The notes under the pieces were generated by a model, which did no database searches, was not told the DNA's origin, and saw only the letters and a program-made list of their open reading frames with translations. This document shows, in pieces, positions 56,220 to 64,000 of a DNA stretch of 64,000 nucleotides. How positions within the stretch are numbered: position 1 is the stretch's first letter; the number at the start of each line of letters is the position of its first letter. Both the position numbers and the translations under genes were made by a program. The stretch comes from Caballeronia catudaia (GTDB lineage: Bacteria > Pseudomonadota > Gammaproteobacteria > Burkholderiales > Burkholderiaceae), in NCBI RefSeq assembly GCF_001544755.2, contig NZ_FCOF02000015.1:102689-166688 (forward strand), written 5' to 3'.

Positions 56220-56606
56220 TCACTGCGCAAGCTTATCCAAGATTGGGCAATCCGGCCGAGCATCGCCGTGACAGTGCTTCGCCAGATGCGACAGCGTGTC
56301 GCGCATTTCCGTCAACTCGGCAATGCGCCGGTCCAGTTCCGCGACATGCTCCAGCGCGATCGACTTGACCTCGGCGCTCGCCCTCGACCGATCCTGCCAA
56401 AGCGCCAGCAACTTGCGGATATCCTCGACGAGAAAGCCGAGCCGGCGCGCCTGCCGCACGAAGCGCAGCGCGTGCACTTCCTGATCGCCATAAACGCGAT
56501 ATCCCGACGACGTCCGGCCGACCGGATTGAGCAATCCAACGCTCTCGTAGTAGCGGATCATCTTCGCCGTGACGCCCGAGGCGCGAGCCGCTTCACCGAT
56601 GTTCAT
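56220..56606 (-). CDS. cueR: Cu(I)-responsive MerR-family regulator CueR
   Basis: A 128-residue MerR-type activator that responds to Cu(I) by distorting a 19-base spacer promoter. The N-terminal HTH is MNIGEAARASGVTAKMIRYYESVGL, then a dimerisation helix and the metal-binding loop with two Cys residues in CHGDARPDCPI near the C terminus, as in CueR. I start at ATG 56606 because GGAG precedes it by six bases. It diverges from copZ across a CueR operator. Confidence 0.92.
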   Translation of the reverse strand: MNIGEAARASGVTAKMIRYYESVGLLNPVGRTSSGYRVYGDQEVHALRFVRQARRLGFLVEDIRKLLALWQDRSRASAEVKSIALEHVAELDRRIAELTEMRDTLSHLAKHCHGDARPDCPILDKLAQ

Positions 56607-56634
56607 ATCCTGCTCCAAAAAATGTCAGATCGAC

Positions 56635-56665
56635 TCTACACCTTCCCATGATGGCAAGGTATACG
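56635..56665 (+). promoter_or_regulatory. CueR operator/promoter of copZ
   Basis: ACCTTCCC-ATGAT-GGCAAGGT (56640-56660) is a near-perfect CueR-type inverted repeat. It lies in a 19-base spacer between -35 TCTACA (56635-56640) and -10 TATACG (56660-56665), just upstream of copZ and between the divergent cueR and copZ starts. Confidence 0.8.
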
Positions 56666-56700
56666 ATGTCGTTGATCGAAGTCTTCAAGAGGAAATTCCA

Positions 56701-56907
56701 ATGACCGAATTCGAGGTTCAGGGCATGAGTTGCCAGCACTGCGTCGCGGCCGTGACGCGCGCGATCCAGGAAATCGATACGCAGGCGCAGGTTCGCGTCG
56801 ATCTGGAGCGAGGCAGGGTCGCCGTCGAATCGGCGCAATCGAACGATGCGCTGAAGGAAGCCATCGACGAGGCCGGTTATACGGTGGTCGGCGTCGCGTC
56901 GGCATGA
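56701..56907 (+). CDS. copZ: Copper chaperone CopZ (heavy-metal-associated domain)
   Basis: A 68-residue HMA-domain protein. MTEFEVQGMSCQHCVAAVTRAI carries the metal-binding MxCxxC-type site (MSCQHC), and the beta-alpha-beta-beta-alpha-beta fold fits. It carries Cu(I) in the cytoplasm and usually hands it to a CopA ATPase, but no copper ATPase gene is in this window. GAGGAA precedes the ATG at 56701. Its stop overlaps the start of the next gene by four bases. Confidence 0.92.
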   Translation: MTEFEVQGMSCQHCVAAVTRAIQEIDTQAQVRVDLERGRVAVESAQSNDALKEAIDEAGYTVVGVASA

Positions 56908-57842
56908 AATCAAGCGAGCGTTTTACCGTTGCGCTCATCGGTGCGTCGGGACTTCTGGGGCGCGCCATCGCCGGCGAACTGGCGAGCGCGCGCAACGCGA
57001 AGGACTGGCGCATCGTGCACACGGCGCGCAGCCGGGTCGACAACCGGAGCGTCAAGCTCGATCTGCTGGACTACGACGCGGTGCGCGCCTTTCTTCGCGA
57101 CTTCGCACCCGATGCGATCGTCGTCACGGCGGCGGAGCGGCGTCCGGATATCTGCGAGAAGGATCCGGCGCGCGCGCGCGCGTTGAACGTCGATGCATTG
57201 CGCGTGATCGCGGCCGAAGCGCGTTCGCTCGGCGCGTGGGTGCTGTCGATCTCGACCGACTACGTGTTCGATGGCGCCGCCCCGCCCTATTTCCCCGACG
57301 CCACGCCCGCGCCGCTCAACGCGTACGGCCGAAGCAAGCTGGACGGCGAGCGCGCCCTGCTCGCGAGCGACCCCGCATCCTGCGTGTTGCGCCTGCCGTT
57401 GCTTTACGGGCCGTTCACCGACTGGAGCGAATCGGCGGTGACGAGTCTCACGCCCGCGATCGTCGAGTCCGCCAACCCGGCGAACCCGCCCGCTTCGATG
57501 GACGCCTGGGCGACGCGCTATCCGACTTTCACGCCCGATGTCGCCGTGGTGGTCCGCGGCATGCTCGAACAACATGCCAAAGGCGCGACGATTTCGGGCA
57601 TCACGCAATGGTCCGGCGACGAACCGATGACGAAATTCGATATCGCCGAACGGATCGCGCGCGTGCTGAAAGTGGACGCGAAGCTCGTTGCGCAGCACAC
57701 GCCGACAGACGCCACGCCGCGCCCGCGCGACTGTCATCTCGATTCCGGGCGGCTGGAAGCGCTTGGCATCGGCCGGCGCACGCCGTTCGACATCGCGATC
57801 ACCGGGCTGCTCGCGAACTATCCGAACGTGCCGGATCAGTGA
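56904..57842 (+). CDS. RmlD-like SDR family reductase coupled to copZ
   Basis: A 312-residue short-chain dehydrogenase of the extended RmlD (dTDP-4-dehydrorhamnose reductase) type. It has the NAD(P) site ALIGASGLLGRAIA, VVTAAERRPDICEKDPARARALNVDAL (landmark N-V-D), STDYVFDG and the catalytic YGRSK. The ATG overlaps the copZ stop (ATGA), so it is translationally coupled and under the CueR promoter. True rhamnose reductases sit in rml operons; none is here, so its substrate is unknown. Its stop overlaps the convergent dnaE2 3' end by seven bases. Confidence 0.85.
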   Translation: MKSSERFTVALIGASGLLGRAIAGELASARNAKDWRIVHTARSRVDNRSVKLDLLDYDAVRAFLRDFAPDAIVVTAAERRPDICEKDPARARALNVDALRVIAAEARSLGAWVLSISTDYVFDGAAPPYFPDATPAPLNAYGRSKLDGERALLASDPASCVLRLPLLYGPFTDWSESAVTSLTPAIVESANPANPPASMDAWATRYPTFTPDVAVVVRGMLEQHAKGATISGITQWSGDEPMTKFDIAERIARVLKVDAKLVAQHTPTDATPRPRDCHLDSGRLEALGIGRRTPFDIAITGLLANYPNVPDQ

Positions 57843-60800
57843 AAATCGCGGCTCGGCGCGGCGAGTCGGCCGAGCAGCGCGCTATGGTCTTCGAGCCGCT
57901 GCGCCACCAGATGGCGCACTTCGCCTTCCATTTGCCAGACGCCATGCACGCCGAGCAGCGACGCCCCTAGCAGCACCTTGCGCTGTTTCTCGACGAGTCC
58001 GGGCCAGACGATCACATTGATCGCGCCGGTTTCGTCTTCGATCGAGACGAAGATCGTGCCGTTCGCCGTGCCTGGCCGTTGCCGCACCGTCACGATGCCG
58101 CATGCCCGCACGAAGCGTCCGTTTTTGTGGTGAGCGAGTTCCTCGGCGGTCTTGAAGCGCATGCGCGCAAGTTTTGAGCGCAACAGCGCGAGCGGATGAC
58201 GATTGAGCGTGAGCCCGAGACTCGCGTAGTCATCGACGATTTCGCGGCCTTCCGATGCTTCCGGCAGCAGGAGCGGCGCTTCGCTCGTCGGCGCATCGCG
58301 CAGCAATTCCGGCGCGCGCTGCTGTGCCGTGACCGCCCACCATGCCTGACGCCGATGCCCCGCAATGCTCGCGAGCGCATTGCCCGCCGCAAGCGCTTCG
58401 AGATCGCGGCGCGACAAGGCGGCGCGTCGCGTGAGATCGTCGACATCGGTGAATGGCGCTTGCGCGCGCGCGGTCATGATCCGCTCGGCGGCGGCTTGCT
58501 GCAGACCCTTGATGAGACTCATGCCGATGCGCACGCCCGGCCCGCTCGCGCCGTATCGACGTCCGTCCAGCACGATGCGCTTTTTGAGTCTGCGGGCCGC
58601 GCGCCGCACGGTCTTCCGAAACACGTGATCCGGCAGCGGCACACCATAGAACTGTTGACGCCGCCGCTCCTTGCCGTCATCGAACGCGATGCGCTCGCCG
58701 TTGCCCGCGCGCGCTTCCAGCACCGATTCCCAGTCGCTCAGGGAAACATCGGGCGCGAACACCGCCACACCGTGACGCCGCGCGTCCTGCACGAGTTGCG
58801 ACGGCGAATAGAAACCGAGGGGCTGGCTGTTCAGGAGGCCAGCCAGAAACGCCGCGGGTTCGTAACGCTTGATCCATGCGCTGAAATAGACGAGCAGCGC
58901 GAAGCTCGCCGAATGACTCTCCGGAAAGCCGTATTCGCCGAATCCCTCGATCTGCTTGCACACGCGCGCGGCGAAATCGTGCTCATAACCGCGCGCGAGC
59001 ATCTTCTTCATGAGATCGGCCTGATAAGCCTCCAGATAGCTGCCGCGACGCCAGGCGGCCATCGCGCGGCGCAACTGATCGGCCTGCTCCGCCGTGTAGC
59101 CCGCCGCGACCATCGCGAGCTTCATCACCTGCTCCTGAAAGATCGGCACGCCGAGCGTGCGGCCGAGCACCGGCCGCAACTCCTCTTTCGGATATTCCTC
59201 GTCTTCCAGACCCTGCTTGCGACGCAGATACGGATGCACCATGCCGCCCTGAATGGGGCCGGGCCGCACGATCGCCACTTCGATCACGAGGTCGTAATAC
59301 TTTTTCGGCCGCAAGCGCGGCAGCATGCTCTGCTGCGCACGCGATTCGATCTGAAACACGCCAATGGTGTCCGCGCGGCAGCACATCTCATAGACCGCTG
59401 CATCCTCGCGGCGAATGTGCTGGATGCTGAAGCCCGGCACGCCGCGCCGCAGCGCGACGAATTCGAGCGCGCGCCGGATCGCCGAGAGCATGCCGAGCGC
59501 GAGTACATCCACCTTCAGAAGCTTCAGCTGATCGATGTCGTCCTTGTCCCACTGGATCACGCAGCGGTCTTTCATCGCGGCGTTTTCGATCGGCACGAGC
59601 CTGGATAAGCGCTCCCGCGCAATGACGAAACCGCCGACGTGCTGCGACAGATGCCGCGGAAAGCCGCGCAACTCGCGCGTCAGGCGAATGAGATGCTTCG
59701 TGACGTGCGAATCGTCGCTGAAGCCCGCTTCCCTGAGATAGCCCGCCACCGCCGACGGCCCGTCCCACCACTGCTGCGACTTGCCGATACGCTCGATCAG
59801 CGACGCATCCAGCCCGAGCGCACGGCCGACATCCTTCAGCGGGCTGCGCGTGTGATACGTGATGACCGAGGCCGCCAGCGACGCGCGATGCCGCCCGTAC
59901 TTCCGATAGATGTACTGGATGACCTCTTCGCGCCGCTGATGTTCGAAATCGACGTCGATATCGGGCGGTTCGTTGCGCGCCTGCGAAATGAAGCGCTCGA
60001 TCAGCAAGTCCATTCGAACCGGATCGAGCTCGGTGATGAAAAGGCAATAGCAGATGATCGAATTCGCCGCCGAGCCGCGGCCCTGACACAAAATCCCTTG
60101 ACTGCGCGCAAACGCGACAATGTCGTAGACCGTCAGAAAGTACTTCTCGTATTCCAGATTTGCGACGAGCGCCAGCTCCTTTTCGATGAGACCAATGGTC
60201 TCGGCATCCATGCCGTTCGGCCAGCGCTTGAGCGCGCCCGCGATCACCTGTTTGCGCAAGTAGCTCGCGGGCGTTTCGCCGGGCGGCACCAGTTCCTCGG
60301 GATATTCGTACTTGAGCTCGTCGAGTTTGAAGGTGCAACGAGCGGCCACCTTCAGCGTTTCCCTGATCGCCTCTTTCGGATACAGCGCGCCGATACGCAG
60401 CCGCGTGCGCAGATGCCGTTCCGCGTTCGCTTCGAGCGCATAGCCGCATTCGGCGAGCGGCCGGTTCAGGCGAATCGCGGTCAGCGTGTCCTGCAAAGGC
60501 TTGCGCGAACGCGCGTGCATCAGCGCGCCGCTTGCCGCGACGAGCGGCAATCCGCTCGCTTCGGCGATCACGCGCGATGAAGCGAGACGTTCGTCGTCGC
60601 TGCCGTCCTGCCATAGCTCCAACGCAAGCCACGCGCGGCCCGCGGCGAAACCGGCCAGCCAGTGCGCGCGATCGAGCGTGTCGGCGAGCGTTGCGGAGCG
60701 CTGCGGCACGAGGATCAGCAGGCAATCGGGCAAGTGCTTCAGATGCGCGATATCGCCGCGCAGGTCTGCGGTATCCGATGAAGCGGCGGGATCGGTGAAA

Positions 60801-61288
60801 TCTTCCGGACCGATCTTGTACGTGCCCTTGGGCGAACGCGAGCGCGCAAGCGAAATCAGCTCCGACAAATTGCCGTAGCCCGCGCGATTCATCGCTAGCG
60901 CGACGAGCGTGCAGAACGGCTCGCCGTTAGCATCGGTGAGATGCAATTCGCTGCCGACGATCAGCTTCAGATTCTGCTTCTTCGGCGGCGGCTCGCCGGC
61001 CTCCCGCGCCGCTTCGGCTGCGGCTTGCGCCTTCGCTTCGATGTCCTTGATCGCGGCATGCGCGCGCACGACACCCGCGAGCGAGCATTCGTCCGTGATC
61101 GCGAGCGCGGTATAGCCATGCTCTAGCGCGGCCGCAGCCAGTTCCTGCGCATGCGACGCGCCGCGCAGAAACGAGAAGTTGCTCAGGCAATGCAGCTCGG
61201 CATAGCCGGGCAACAGCGCCGACGCCGACATCGAGCCGGGAAAGGCATTGTCTTCATCCAGTCCGATCATGTCGCTCAAATCATCCAT
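57836..61288 (-). CDS. dnaE2: Error-prone DNA polymerase DnaE2 (ImuC)
   Basis: C-family DNA polymerase that does SOS-induced translesion synthesis with ImuA and ImuB. The 1150-residue product has the N-terminal PHP domain (YAELHCLSNFSFLRGASHAQEL, ITDECSLAGVVRAHAA), the polymerase core with FSIQHIRREDAAVYEMCCRADTIGVFQIESRAQQSMLPRL (landmarks RADTIGVFQIESRAQ), PDIDVDFEHQRREEVIQYIY with the catalytic Asp residues, and a C-terminal OB domain. It starts six bases after imuB. It has no proofreading subunit partner in the cassette. Confidence 0.96.
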   Translation of the reverse strand: MDDLSDMIGLDEDNAFPGSMSASALLPGYAELHCLSNFSFLRGASHAQELAAAALEHGYTALAITDECSLAGVVRAHAAIKDIEAKAQAAAEAAREAGEPPPKKQNLKLIVGSELHLTDANGEPFCTLVALAMNRAGYGNLSELISLARSRSPKGTYKIGPEDFTDPAASSDTADLRGDIAHLKHLPDCLLILVPQRSATLADTLDRAHWLAGFAAGRAWLALELWQDGSDDERLASSRVIAEASGLPLVAASGALMHARSRKPLQDTLTAIRLNRPLAECGYALEANAERHLRTRLRIGALYPKEAIRETLKVAARCTFKLDELKYEYPEELVPPGETPASYLRKQVIAGALKRWPNGMDAETIGLIEKELALVANLEYEKYFLTVYDIVAFARSQGILCQGRGSAANSIICYCLFITELDPVRMDLLIERFISQARNEPPDIDVDFEHQRREEVIQYIYRKYGRHRASLAASVITYHTRSPLKDVGRALGLDASLIERIGKSQQWWDGPSAVAGYLREAGFSDDSHVTKHLIRLTRELRGFPRHLSQHVGGFVIARERLSRLVPIENAAMKDRCVIQWDKDDIDQLKLLKVDVLALGMLSAIRRALEFVALRRGVPGFSIQHIRREDAAVYEMCCRADTIGVFQIESRAQQSMLPRLRPKKYYDLVIEVAIVRPGPIQGGMVHPYLRRKQGLEDEEYPKEELRPVLGRTLGVPIFQEQVMKLAMVAAGYTAEQADQLRRAMAAWRRGSYLEAYQADLMKKMLARGYEHDFAARVCKQIEGFGEYGFPESHSASFALLVYFSAWIKRYEPAAFLAGLLNSQPLGFYSPSQLVQDARRHGVAVFAPDVSLSDWESVLEARAGNGERIAFDDGKERRRQQFYGVPLPDHVFRKTVRRAARRLKKRIVLDGRRYGASGPGVRIGMSLIKGLQQAAAERIMTARAQAPFTDVDDLTRRAALSRRDLEALAAGNALASIAGHRRQAWWAVTAQQRAPELLRDAPTSEAPLLLPEASEGREIVDDYASLGLTLNRHPLALLRSKLARMRFKTAEELAHHKNGRFVRACGIVTVRQRPGTANGTIFVSIEDETGAINVIVWPGLVEKQRKVLLGASLLGVHGVWQMEGEVRHLVAQRLEDHSALLGRLAAPSRDFH

Positions 61289-61294
61289 CGCGCA

Positions 61295-62932
61295 TCACCC
61301 GAAAAAACCGTGGAGGAACCAGTAACCGCTGAGACGTTCGCGATAGAGCCAGAACATGCGGCCGCGATCGTCGGCTGCGACGTAGTAATCGCGCTGGACA
61401 CCGTTGCCGTCCCACCATCCCGCCTCGATGCGCTCGGTGCGGCTGATCAGCTTCAACGGACGACGATAGAACGGCCGCTCGTTGCGCAGCATGAGCTTTT
61501 GCGGTGTTTCGAGGATCCAGGCCGGACGCGGTTGCTGAGGCACCGCGAGATCGGGAAGCTCGAGTCGTTCGCCGGGTTCGGCTTGCGCTTCCTGTTCTTG
61601 TTCCGGCTCTTGTTCGCGCTCAGGCTGTGCTTCGACGGTTTTCGGCGTCTTTTTGCCGCGTTTGGGCTTCGTTTCACGCGCAGGCTTGCAGGCTTCGACC
61701 GTCATCGCTGCTTCGGGCCTGTGATCGTCCCGCGCGACCAGTTGCACGACATTCTCCGCGCCGAGCCGCGCGCTCAGACGTTCGAGCAGTTGCGCCATCG
61801 AGTCGCTGTCGGCACCGGGCATCGGAAACAGGGTGTCGGGCGGCGGCGCATGCTCGCTGATCTTGTCGGCGAGAAGCTTCATTTCGATCACGGGAGCGAC
61901 GAGCGTCGTCTGATTCAGCTTCTCGCGCAGCAGCCAGAGAATGTGCTCGGCTTCGCGCGTCGGCACGGCCCACGCGACTTTGAATGTCGACGTTTTCGGC
62001 GCGTGGCGGGCAGCCAGTTCGTGCTCGAGCAGCAGCGAAAATTCACTGACCGCCGCATGATGCGCGGCGAGCCAGCCGGCGAGTTGCAGCACGAGCCGAC
62101 GAGCGGCGAACAGCAGCGCGTCGGCGCTTTCCACGCGCGCCTGCAATTCGAGCCGCGCTTCGAACGACGCCGGCGCGCAGAACGCCTCGCGCGGATCGGG
62201 TGCCTGCCCGTACGCTTGCGCGAGCCATTGCAGGACGCCTTGCCCGAACCGTCGCGCAACGCCCTTGCGCGGCAAACGGCGCAAATCGGCGAGCGTCGCG
62301 CAACCGATCTGCTCAAACACGTTGCCGTGCGAATGCGCCGACGGGACGAGCGATACGGGCAGCGCATCGAGCGTGTGTACGAGAGTCGTCTCTTTCACGA
62401 TACGCACGCGACGCGCAACACGGCGCGTACGTGCGTGCGCCAGCAGCCACGCACCCCACGCCGTCGGCGCGCAACCCATGCGCGATGTGAAACCACATCC
62501 TTTCACCGTCGATGTCACCTTGGACAGCAACGCGCGCAGTCCCCCGAAGAGCCGCATGCTCGCGCCGACTTCGAGCAGCACGGTATTTGCATGAGCGAGC
62601 ACGACCTTGGGTGTGAACGCGAGCAGCGCCAGCGCAACGGCTTCGAGTGCGTTTTGCTCTTCGCGAATGTCGACGGCGAGCAGCGTCAACTGCGGCGCCA
62701 GCGCGAACGCATGCGCGCGCGTGCTGCCAGGCCGCACGCCAAGCCGAAACGCGACGAGATCGGGCATCAGGATGCGAGCGTGATCGGCGAGCGCGAAGCA
62801 TGGCTGATCAATGTCGTCATTCGCCGTCGAGTTCGCTCCAGGCGATGTCGGGTTCGCCGGCGCTGAGGGCATCGAAGGCGGCCTGACGGCTTCGAGCGAT
62901 AAAAGCGGCAATGTCACCGCTATCCACAACAT
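61295..62932 (-). CDS. imuB: Y-family polymerase-like protein ImuB
   Basis: ImuB bridges the mutasome to the beta clamp; it resembles Y-family polymerases but lacks the catalytic acidic residues. The 545-residue product starts MLWIAVTLPLLSLEAV, where catalytic Y-family enzymes carry their DxD Asp, and has the helix-hairpin-helix region (LPRKGVARRFGQGVL). A clamp-binding segment in the C-terminal half would be expected. AGAGG precedes the ATG at 62932, inside imuA: the two genes overlap by 116 bases. Confidence 0.93.
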   Translation of the reverse strand: MLWIAVTLPLLSLEAVRPPSMPSAPANPTSPGANSTANDDIDQPCFALADHARILMPDLVAFRLGVRPGSTRAHAFALAPQLTLLAVDIREEQNALEAVALALLAFTPKVVLAHANTVLLEVGASMRLFGGLRALLSKVTSTVKGCGFTSRMGCAPTAWGAWLLAHARTRRVARRVRIVKETTLVHTLDALPVSLVPSAHSHGNVFEQIGCATLADLRRLPRKGVARRFGQGVLQWLAQAYGQAPDPREAFCAPASFEARLELQARVESADALLFAARRLVLQLAGWLAAHHAAVSEFSLLLEHELAARHAPKTSTFKVAWAVPTREAEHILWLLREKLNQTTLVAPVIEMKLLADKISEHAPPPDTLFPMPGADSDSMAQLLERLSARLGAENVVQLVARDDHRPEAAMTVEACKPARETKPKRGKKTPKTVEAQPEREQEPEQEQEAQAEPGERLELPDLAVPQQPRPAWILETPQKLMLRNERPFYRRPLKLISRTERIEAGWWDGNGVQRDYYVAADDRGRMFWLYRERLSGYWFLHGFFG

Positions 62933-63680
62933 GTTTGACCTCTCGTGCTTTCCTGCCGACGTGCGCGCGGCGAATGTGTTCGGGCAGCGCGGGCAACTGC
63001 AGCGGCAAGTTCAACCGCAGCGGCTTTTCCAATAAAGGACCACGCCGCTTGATGATGTCGATTTCGAGCATGACGGCCTGCATCCATTCGCGGCGATTCA
63101 TTGTCTGCGCGTTAGTGGGAAGTATTGGCTTGCAGACCATGCGCAATGGCGCGGCGGATGATTGCTTCGCCGCCTTGAGCGGGCGAAAGAGAAACGCCAG
63201 CGACTGCGCTTCCTGAGCCGCTACTTGCAGCCTTCGCACGGATTCGGGACGCGCTTGCGGCAGCCAGATCAACACGGCGCCGATCCCGTCCTGCTTCAAT
63301 GATTGCTCCGCAGCCCAGAGCACCTGATCCTCGGGCGCCTTGACCCAGACCAGTTTTTCCACTGCGATGTTCATTGCCCGAAACGCAGCCAGATTGGGCT
63401 TCCACGGCGGTGCGATGAAGATGACCGAGCGGCCTTTGCTTGCCGTCAGTGTCCGAAGCATGCGAGCGAGTAGCCTGATTTCGCCTACGCCGCTCTCCTC
63501 GATCAGCAGTTCGGTAACTGAGCCGGGCATCCAGCCTGCGCCGGGCAAGGCGAGATCGAGCATCCGATAGCCGCTCGAGATGATGTTCGAGTCAGGATCA
63601 TTGATCGGACTGCCCTGCCAAACCTGACGTTGCAGATGCGATGTCAGCCCGATATCGAGCAGTGAAAGTGCAGCACCCAT
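62817..63680 (-). CDS. imuA: Translesion synthesis-associated protein ImuA
   Basis: A 287-residue RecA/SulA-like protein that helps the ImuB-DnaE2 mutasome. Landmarks are the Pro/Gly-rich LDLALPGAGWMPGSVTELLIEE, RSVIFIAPPWKPNLAAF and WLPQARPESVRRLQ. It is the first gene of the imuA-imuB-dnaE2 cassette; the frame continues 116 bases into imuB. A perfect LexA box lies 74 bases upstream of the ATG at 63680. Confidence 0.94.
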   Translation of the reverse strand: MGAALSLLDIGLTSHLQRQVWQGSPINDPDSNIISSGYRMLDLALPGAGWMPGSVTELLIEESGVGEIRLLARMLRTLTASKGRSVIFIAPPWKPNLAAFRAMNIAVEKLVWVKAPEDQVLWAAEQSLKQDGIGAVLIWLPQARPESVRRLQVAAQEAQSLAFLFRPLKAAKQSSAAPLRMVCKPILPTNAQTMNRREWMQAVMLEIDIIKRRGPLLEKPLRLNLPLQLPALPEHIRRAHVGRKAREVKHVVDSGDIAAFIARSRQAAFDALSAGEPDIAWSELDGE

Positions 63681-63753
63681 GAGTTTTCCCCGTCCAGCGC
63701 AAATGCAAGGGCCTGCTCAGGGCTTGAGCATCCAACGGCCTATGGTTTTTTTA

Positions 63754-63769
63754 CTGTATATTTATACAG
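63754..63769. promoter_or_regulatory. LexA SOS box of imuA-imuB-dnaE2
   Basis: CTGTATATTTATACAG is a perfect LexA CTG-N10-CAG site with an AT-rich centre. It lies about 74 bases before the imuA start on the minus strand, so the cassette should be induced by DNA damage. Confidence 0.9.
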
Positions 63770-63892
63770 TGTTTTGGCGCAACAGGGTAAACAGGCGGGC
63801 CAAGATATGTTGGCCGAAGACGCGCGGGGAGAGCTGAAAAATGGATGATGAAGGAGCGCGCTGGGCGTTTGTGCAAACCGCGCGCCCCAACG

Positions 63893-63921
63893 CAAAAACC
63901 CCACCTTTGCGGGGTGGGGTT
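63893..63921 (-). terminator. rRNA operon terminator
   Basis: AACCCCACC (63897-63905) pairs with GGTGGGGTT (63913-63921) around a seven-base loop, and five T residues follow on the minus strand. It lies about 20 bases past the 5S rRNA 3' end. Confidence 0.85.
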
Positions 63922-63941
63922 TAGGCGTTAGGGCATGAGGA

Positions 63942-64000
63942 GCCTGACGATTACCTACTTTCACACGGGTATCCGCACTATCATCGGCGTGGAGTCGTTT
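63942..64000 (-). rRNA. rrf: 5S rRNA, 3' end (continues beyond window)
   Basis: Read on the minus strand the last 59 bases run ...CCACGCCGATGATAGTGCGG...CCCGTGTGAAAGTAGG...TCGTCAGGC, the conserved 3' third of bacterial 5S rRNA. The 3' boundary is placed at the GGC end near 63942. It is the last gene of an rRNA operon whose 23S and 16S genes lie to the right. Confidence 0.88.

Noticed and set aside
63740..63964. 74-residue minus-strand frame between 5S rRNA and imuA
   Set aside because: It spans the LexA box, the rRNA terminator and part of 5S rRNA, so it cannot be a gene.

Overview
The window looks like a stretch of the main chromosome of a Burkholderiaceae member, most like Caballeronia or Paraburkholderia. 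It is GC-rich with strong third-position GC bias, so long antisense shadow ORFs are common. The gene content is almost entirely housekeeping: odhA-odhB-lpdA, the nusA-infB operon, the complete isc operon, imuA-imuB-dnaE2, gltX with tRNA genes, and the 3' end of a 5S rRNA gene at the right edge. The genus is an inference; the family-level call rests on gene order and family membership. I see no prophage, CRISPR array, plasmid function or intact insertion sequence.

Layout. 1-4.3 kb: tail of an acyl-CoA ligase (fadD), a DUF1571 protein, a small winged-helix-like ORF behind a sigma28-like promoter, surE, a DUF2147 protein and a catalytic-domain-less transposase-like ORF. 4.3-11.3 kb (minus strand): odhA-odhB-lpdA for the 2-oxoglutarate dehydrogenase complex, then zapE. 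11.5-18.7 kb: typA, then a MarR-led tripartite drug efflux operon (marR, NodT-type outer membrane factor, emrA, emrB). 18.7-28.6 kb (minus): truB, rbfA, infB, nusA, rimP, rluB and scpB, that is translation, transcription elongation and chromosome segregation. 28.6-36.5 kb: a looser region with an aminotransferase and LysR regulator, a second transposase-like ORF, several small exported or unknown proteins, a YdcF-like protein, a gamma-glutamylcyclotransferase-like protein, an AraC regulator and a GNAT acetyltransferase.

36.6-39.0 kb: gltX followed by a promoter and tRNA-Ala(GGC), then a tandemly duplicated tRNA-Glu(TTC)/tRNA-Asp(GTC) pair with a terminator between the copies. 39.2-44.9 kb: a patatin-like lipoprotein facing a three-gene operon for an exported molybdenum hydroxylase (Tat-signal molybdopterin subunit, 2Fe-2S subunit, triheme cytochrome c). 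45.2-51.1 kb: iscR-iscS-iscU-iscA-hscB-hscA-fdx-iscX, with two IscR-type boxes over the iscR promoter and a terminator-like hairpin between iscA and hscB. 51.1-55 kb: low-molecular-weight phosphatase, DUF3734 patatin, 3-hydroxybutyrate dehydrogenase, rlmJ and a small exported protein.

55.2-57.8 kb is a small copper-response locus: cueR diverges from copZ and a translationally coupled RmlD-like reductase, and I found a second CueR-type operator upstream of a nearby DUF305 periplasmic protein. 57.8-64 kb: the SOS mutagenesis cassette imuA-imuB-dnaE2 behind a perfect LexA box, then an rRNA operon terminator and the 3' end of 5S rRNA.

The least ordinary observations are the predicted CueR regulon (DUF305 plus copZ-reductase, with no copper ATPase nearby), the exported cytochrome-linked molybdenum hydroxylase, the two orphan DUF4096 ORFs, the duplicated tRNA pair, the split of the isc operon, and the sigma28-like site in front of an unknown 80-residue protein. 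I saw nothing that clearly qualifies as a new defence or mobile system.
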